Shown here: positions 59,679 to 64,000 of the stretch, piece after piece
Layout of the letters: each line of letters starts with the position of its first letter
Numbering within the stretch: position 1 is the stretch's first letter
Source: Omphalotus guepiniiformis
Lineage: Eukaryota > Basidiomycota > Agaricomycetes > Agaricales > Omphalotaceae
DNA length: 64,000 bases
Assembly (NCBI GenBank): GCA_028554645.1
Contig: JAQOOI010000064.1
Span: 496,001-560,000 of the forward strand
Direction: 5' to 3'
The notes under the pieces: model-generated
The model's input: the letters and a program-made list of their open reading frames with translations, nothing else
What the model was told of the DNA's origin: nothing
The model's database searches: none
Made by a program: the position numbers and the translations under genes

Positions 59679-60977
59679 CGATCGGGAAACAAGCCTTACG
59701 CCCATTGCGAGGGACAGAAACATACCACTATCCACTATCGTGCACAAGATATATATATGCGGGGTGAGTTGAGGTACGGCTCCGTAGAAGACATTCAATC
59801 ATAGTATAAGCCAAAGCTATGACAGTTCCCCCTGGACTTTTGAAAGCGTTCTGAGGTACCGAATCAGGGTCACTTGCTGGTTCCTCTCAAAGCGGAGACT
59901 AGGTGAAGACTAGGTGAATGATTCTGAACCGTCCCTATTGAGCTGCCGACAATCGATCATTCAAAGCACTGTTTCGACTTGGAAGTTTACTTCAAATTCT
60001 TCACGGGTAGGGTTCTATTGCCTCGGTGCCAGGTATCACACCCTTACTTTAAGGTTCTCTCGAAAAGGCACATGCTTGTATAAAAGTTAAAACTTTGTCT
60101 CGATGAATACATATCATTCTTTAATCAGGTACAGAACTCACGTTATGCACACGCTTGGAGCCAAGTCTCTTGCGTGCACCTTTTCACTGGCCCGCTGTAA
60201 ACGCGCAGCGCCCCTTTCGAGCACAGAAAAATGTTATCGTTCATCACTTCGAAGAAAACGCAGATGATTTGTGACATTTCGAAGCATAGGACGCGACCTG
60301 GAACGCGACCAAGGTTGGACCAAGTTTTGCCATGATGAGCCAGACGTTGGACCGGAGGCAGAGTTGACCGTCTTCGGATTATTGCCCCATACATTTGCTT
60401 GACCATGAAATACCGTTGTGTGCTCGATTAAACCAAGCGTTTTGGGCGACACGATCGCGAGTTGCAACGTTGAGCGCTAGCAAAGCTGAGCATAGAGGAT
60501 AAGGTGGCTTTACGCAAACCCCGTGGTCCGCTAACCGGCCCTAAATACCCAGCATATAATGACGAGCCGGGGTGAGAATCACCTTTTTTCTTCATCTTTT
60601 AACAACTACTAGGCGCTGTTATACCACATGTTCGGTTGTCTACTACACGACAGCCCTTCATCTCAGCTGCCTTAGAGGAATTGTTGCGCTCTTTGGCTGA
60701 ACTTCCTTTTACTTGTGTGGATGAAATCGGTCACCTAGCGTATCGACAATGTTGCTTAGAAATCTATGTATCAGCTTGTATATTAGTACGAGTCCTTTAT
60801 AATTAAAACATGTCCTTTCATGCAAGTATGGTGAAAACTACATAAGGTCTACAAGGATAATAAGAGACGTCAAGTGTCATGATACTGAGAAGAAACATCC
60901 AAGTCTGGTTATGCGAGACTCTAGTGAATACAGCCGCTTTGTCTCTAGGGACAGAGTTTAAATTTTCTCCGACAAGT
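59679..60977. other. Intergenic between paralogue C and the truncated copy D
   Basis: About 1.3 kb. No intact frame, ectodomain remnant or transposon signature recognised. Short open frames at 60143-60467 look random. Confidence 0.5.
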
Positions 60978-61556
60978 TTAGATTCTGTTAACCTGAGCAT
61001 TGATACAAACACCGAGGGAATCAAAGGTGCAGTTCTCACAAATGACAGATGAGCTCGAGGCCGAACAAAAACTATCAAAACCATTCTGCAGGAAAGTGTT
61101 AGTCAATGAAGCTGACCAGTATTCTATATCCAAACCTTGGTCTTTTCCGCACGTTCTGATCGAAACGAACTAAACTGGCTTTCTCGATAGTCGGACATAG
61201 GTTTTATCTGACTAGGTTTGATACCGTGAGCTGCTAGATAGACAGCAGATGGAGCGAGCTTGCGATTCCGGCGGTGTTTGACATAGAAAATTGCCAGCGT
61301 GAGAGCAACAGCTACGAAGACTACGCCGCCGACGACTCCACCAACAATAGCCCCAACGTTTGTTTGTGAGGTGTGAGCGGGTGACACGGTGGTACTCGAC
61401 GTTGGAGGTGAAGATGATACGGAGCTCGTTGAGTTTGGAGTAATCGACTCCGTATCTATTACTGGCATGAGGCTATCGAATGGTATTGCACGAAGCGTTG
61501 AACTCACTAGAAAGTGCAACTGAAGCGGCAAGGCTTTCATCGAATTGTCCTAATTC
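60978..61556 (-). pseudogene. 5'-truncated sensor-like paralogue D
   Basis: Only the 3' half of the paralogue family is present. A 49-nt exon (61556-61508) has the same phases as the 43-nt exon of B and C. A 326-nt exon (61461-61136) carries a Ser/Thr stalk and the helix VGAIVGGVVGGVVFVAVALT plus KHRRNRK. A last exon (61085-60978) ends in a stop. The acceptor CAG before 61556 is kept, yet no ectodomain exons with the eight-cysteine pattern or signal peptide lie in the 750 bp upstream. The tail lacks the AEV/AEI ending. I read it as a truncated duplicate; a very distant first exon or a new start cannot be excluded. Confidence 0.65.
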
Positions 61557-62314
61557 CTGTGTTCGACGACTACTAGTAGACTTAAGTCAGTCATTATCAA
61601 GAATCAATTTATTCAACGAACCCGTTTATAAGGTGGACTCGAGCAGTGTACATCCGAAATTTGCATGAGTCGGGTCAAGAGTAGAATCTCAACACCGCGG
61701 TAGGTGGGTCTTACTTATGCGCCATTTCCACCCTGTGCAGCCACGGAACAAGTCGCCGCGCAACGAAGATACGAGACACCGCGATCCAGTGAACGAGGCG
61801 ACAGTGATCAAGGTCATTCTTAGCATGTCTCCCTTACGCGCCCTAGTACGCGTCGGATAGTCTCCAAAGGTTCTGAAAGTAGCCAGTGCCGTCGCCTAAA
61901 AGTTAAGTGACGCTAAATTTCCCGCTGCGTAAGTGTTGAACCACTGTAGAAGACGCGTTCTGTAGTGAGGATAGAATAGAATGGCATCAAGTTTCATACA
62001 ACATCGACAATCAGCCGATTTAAGTCTACTGGAGGCGGTGTGACGATGAGACACCTTGGTCTAAGGTCTTTGTCAGACTTTGAGGTGAGCTGAGGAAGCC
62101 ACTCATCCACGAAAAGAGATTTAATGGGTTCAGTCAGGGGTATAACAAGGCCCAAGCTGTATTCAAGAGATGCAAAGCATTGGAAGTTTGGGCCGTGAAG
62201 TGCCGGTGCATAGATCGTGAGAAATTATTTGTCAGACTGCATAGTTTGCAGCCGCCGAACGTGACTGCATTCACAACGACCACCAAATTATCGACGCTCC
62301 TCAAGACCTCCTCA
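61557..62314. other. Divergent intergenic region upstream of RPL7
   Basis: Contains the RPL7 promoter and should hold the missing 5' half of paralogue D if it existed; I find none of its motifs here. Confidence 0.5.
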
Positions 62315-63519
62315 ATGGCCCCCTCCACGACGTACGTACCACTCGTACCTCTAGTTGCTGATGCGGAACTGACAACCCTGTCGATATTGCCAGCGTTCCG
62401 AGTGCTTCCGTCAGTGGCAAATGCATAACTTTGGTCTTGACATCTTCAACTCATATTTGTCTACTAGGCAATCGAAGTACCGGAGACACTCTTAAAGAAG
62501 AGAAAACAAAACGAAAAGGCTCGCGAGGAACGTCTTGCTGCCGCGACTGCTGCTCGTAAGGCTAGGCATCTGCGCCTTGTTTGACATGAAAATTTTTCAT
62601 TATGATGCATACGATCCATTCGACGAACGGCTAGCAGTAACCCTGCGATGCTGCCTTCAATTAACCATCTTTCGGGACTGATCTCTTTTACAACGAGTTC
62701 CTGGAATTTCGAGCTTACACTGTTCTTTCTTTTAGGCTAGCAAGGCCAAGCGAAAGGTCATCTTCAAGCGTGCAGAGTCTTATGTTAAGGAGTACTTGAC
62801 GAAAGAAAAGGAAGAGATACGGTTGAAGAGGGCTGCACGAAGTGCTGGCGACTTCTACGTCCCCGCACAACCAAAGGTCTACTTCGTTGTTCGAATCCGA
62901 GGGTAAGTACTTGTCGAAAAGTTTAGTCCTACAAAGCTAACTATTTCCTAAATCTAGTATCAACGAGATCGCACCGAAACCTCGCAAGATCTTGCAACTC
63001 CTTCGTCTTCTTCAGATCAACAACGGTGTCTTCGTAAAGGTGACCAAGGCTACTCAGCAGATGCTTCGTCTTGTTGAGCCATACATTACTTACGGGTGAG
63101 CTCCATCAAGCGTTGAGTATTGTCGAAGATTTCTAAGTTTGAATCAGAGAACCCAACCTGAAATCTGTTCGCGAGTTGATCTACAAACGCGGATACGGCA
63201 AGGTCGATAAGCAACGCATTCCTCTTGCAAACAATGCCATCATAGAAGAGGCCCTCGGCAAATATGACATCCTTTCCATCGAAGACCTTGTACACGAGAT
63301 TGCCACTGCTGGTCCTAATTTCAAACAGGTACGAGGAATGTGTCCATACTTCTGAAATCTGAAGCTGATGGATTCTAGGCCTCCAACTTCCTGTGGCCAT
63401 TCAAACTCTCGAACCCCAATGGTGGCTGGAGAACACGAAAATTCAAACACTACGTTCAGGGTGGTGACTTTGGTGACAGGGAGACAAACATCAACAAACT
63501 CATTCGTCAAATGAACTGA
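62315..63519 (+). CDS. RPL7: 60S ribosomal protein uL30 (L7)
   Basis: Cytosolic large-subunit protein. Six exons: 62315-62335, 62468-62578 (or 62565), 62736 (or 62741)-62902, 62958-63095, 63148-63328, 63379-63519. They give 252 or 246 residues. The sequence shows the eukaryotic extension [18 protein letters not shown], then [16 protein letters not shown], the uL30 core [20 protein letters not shown] and [16 protein letters not shown], and the C-terminal [15 protein letters not shown] and [17 protein letters not shown], ending LIRQMN. Intron 2 can be GT-AG (donor 62579, acceptor 62735) or GC-AG (donor 62566, acceptor 62740); both keep the frame, and the second gives the length closer to yeast (244). 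This intron also carries the box C/D snoRNA listed separately. The tiny 7-codon first exon is typical of ribosomal protein genes. Confidence 0.96.
62590..62692 (+). ncRNA. Box C/D snoRNA in the RPL7 intron (snR39/snR59-like, 25S guide)
   Basis: Inside RPL7 intron 2. The C-box-like ATGATGC is at 62602-62608 and a D box CTGA at 62678-62681. Directly upstream of D, ACCATCTTTCGGG (62664-62676) is complementary over 13 nt to the conserved 25S rRNA segment CCCGAAAGATGGT. By the D+5 rule the G of CCCG would be 2'-O-methylated; I place it at yeast Gm805. In S. cerevisiae the snoRNAs for the adjacent A807 (snR39, snR59) sit in RPL7A and RPL7B introns, so host and target are both conserved. The C box deviates at its last base and the terminal stem is weak, so ends are approximate. 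Confidence 0.7.
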
Positions 63520-64000
63520 GTGGTGTTGTAGTATCATTCCTTCAGTGTTGGGGGTGGGAGAGAGAAGCATTGTGGCGGGCAAAATGATTCGTTATTCCTC
63601 TGAGCTACTGTATGCCCTATGAGTAAACCATGTCATGACGCTAAACCTATGTTGGATCTTTGCATTCTTTAAATTATCTAAGGATGATGTTTTCCTCCCC
63701 AAGATATGTTATTTTCGGTCGGACAGCATCAGCACGTTTATATTCAGGAATCACCTGTACGGCTGCCTAGAGACAAAGGAAGAATTGAGAGCTATATATA
63801 ACCCCTAATGGATGCCTCGTTGACCGCTACTGGGTCTACGCCTCGGTTTTAGACGATAAGGTGGTGAGTCTAGAAACAATGGGGGGATTGAGATGAAGAT
63901 CTAGCTTACCTAATTGCGGCACAAGAAAGTAGAGTCGGAATCAGTCTCAGCCTGATACATTCTGCGCTAAACCATCAATTCCCGTCGCATATAATAGCCC
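63520..64000. other. 3' flank of RPL7 to window end
   Basis: No gene start, RNA gene or repeat recognised in the last 481 bp. Confidence 0.5.

Noticed and set aside
62336..62467. Second snoRNA in RPL7 intron 1
   Set aside because: A GCTGATGC and a nearby CTGA are present, but the two are too close and no rRNA complementarity is recognisable.

Overview
The window is nuclear DNA of a filamentous basidiomycete, most likely an agaricomycete. Genes are dense and run on both strands. Almost all are split by many 45-70 nt introns, mostly GT-AG with a visible branch site. Several proteins belong to families I know mainly from agaricomycetes: ricin-B-like secreted proteins, AsaB-type hydroxylases, DUF3074 proteins and the 35.4-37.5 kb hypothetical. 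I rebuilt gene models by hand, joining exons in phase against remembered family sequences. Exon ends are therefore inferences, although nearly every model sums to whole codons.

Left part (1-16.3 kb): a DUF3074 protein cut by the window edge (-), mitochondrial ribosomal protein bL27m (-) divergent from SKP1 (+), the mRNA capping enzyme (+), and a conserved low-complexity protein (-). About 4 kb without a convincing gene follows. Then come a secreted protein made of two tandem ricin-B-like modules (+), an AsaB-like hydroxylase/desaturase (-) and a four-helix membrane protein (+).

Middle part (16.6-50 kb): the very large ribosome-biogenesis gene UTP20 (+), a Zn2Cys6 transcription factor (-), a DHHC palmitoyltransferase (-), a pepsin-like aspartic protease (+), phosphopantetheine adenylyltransferase (+) and an unknown agaricomycete protein (-). 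These are followed by a SAC-domain phosphoinositide phosphatase with two awkward splice junctions (+), a paxillin-like LIM protein (+), an aldo-keto reductase (-) and an amino-acid permease (+).

Right part (50-64 kb): proteasome subunit beta-5 (-), a multi-pass membrane protein (+), a gamma-glutamylcyclotransferase-like protein (-) and SNU13 (+). Next is a tandem cluster of three intact paralogues and one 5'-truncated paralogue encoding sensor-like single-pass membrane proteins (-). Ribosomal protein uL30/L7 (+) closes the window, with an apparent box C/D snoRNA in an intron.

Most genes are unrelated housekeeping genes and I see no operon-like or biosynthetic cluster. The most notable points are the sensor-like paralogue cluster, at least six apparent GC-AG introns in five genes, the unusual intron in SNU13, and the snoRNA whose guide matches the 25S site served by the yeast RPL7-hosted snoRNAs.
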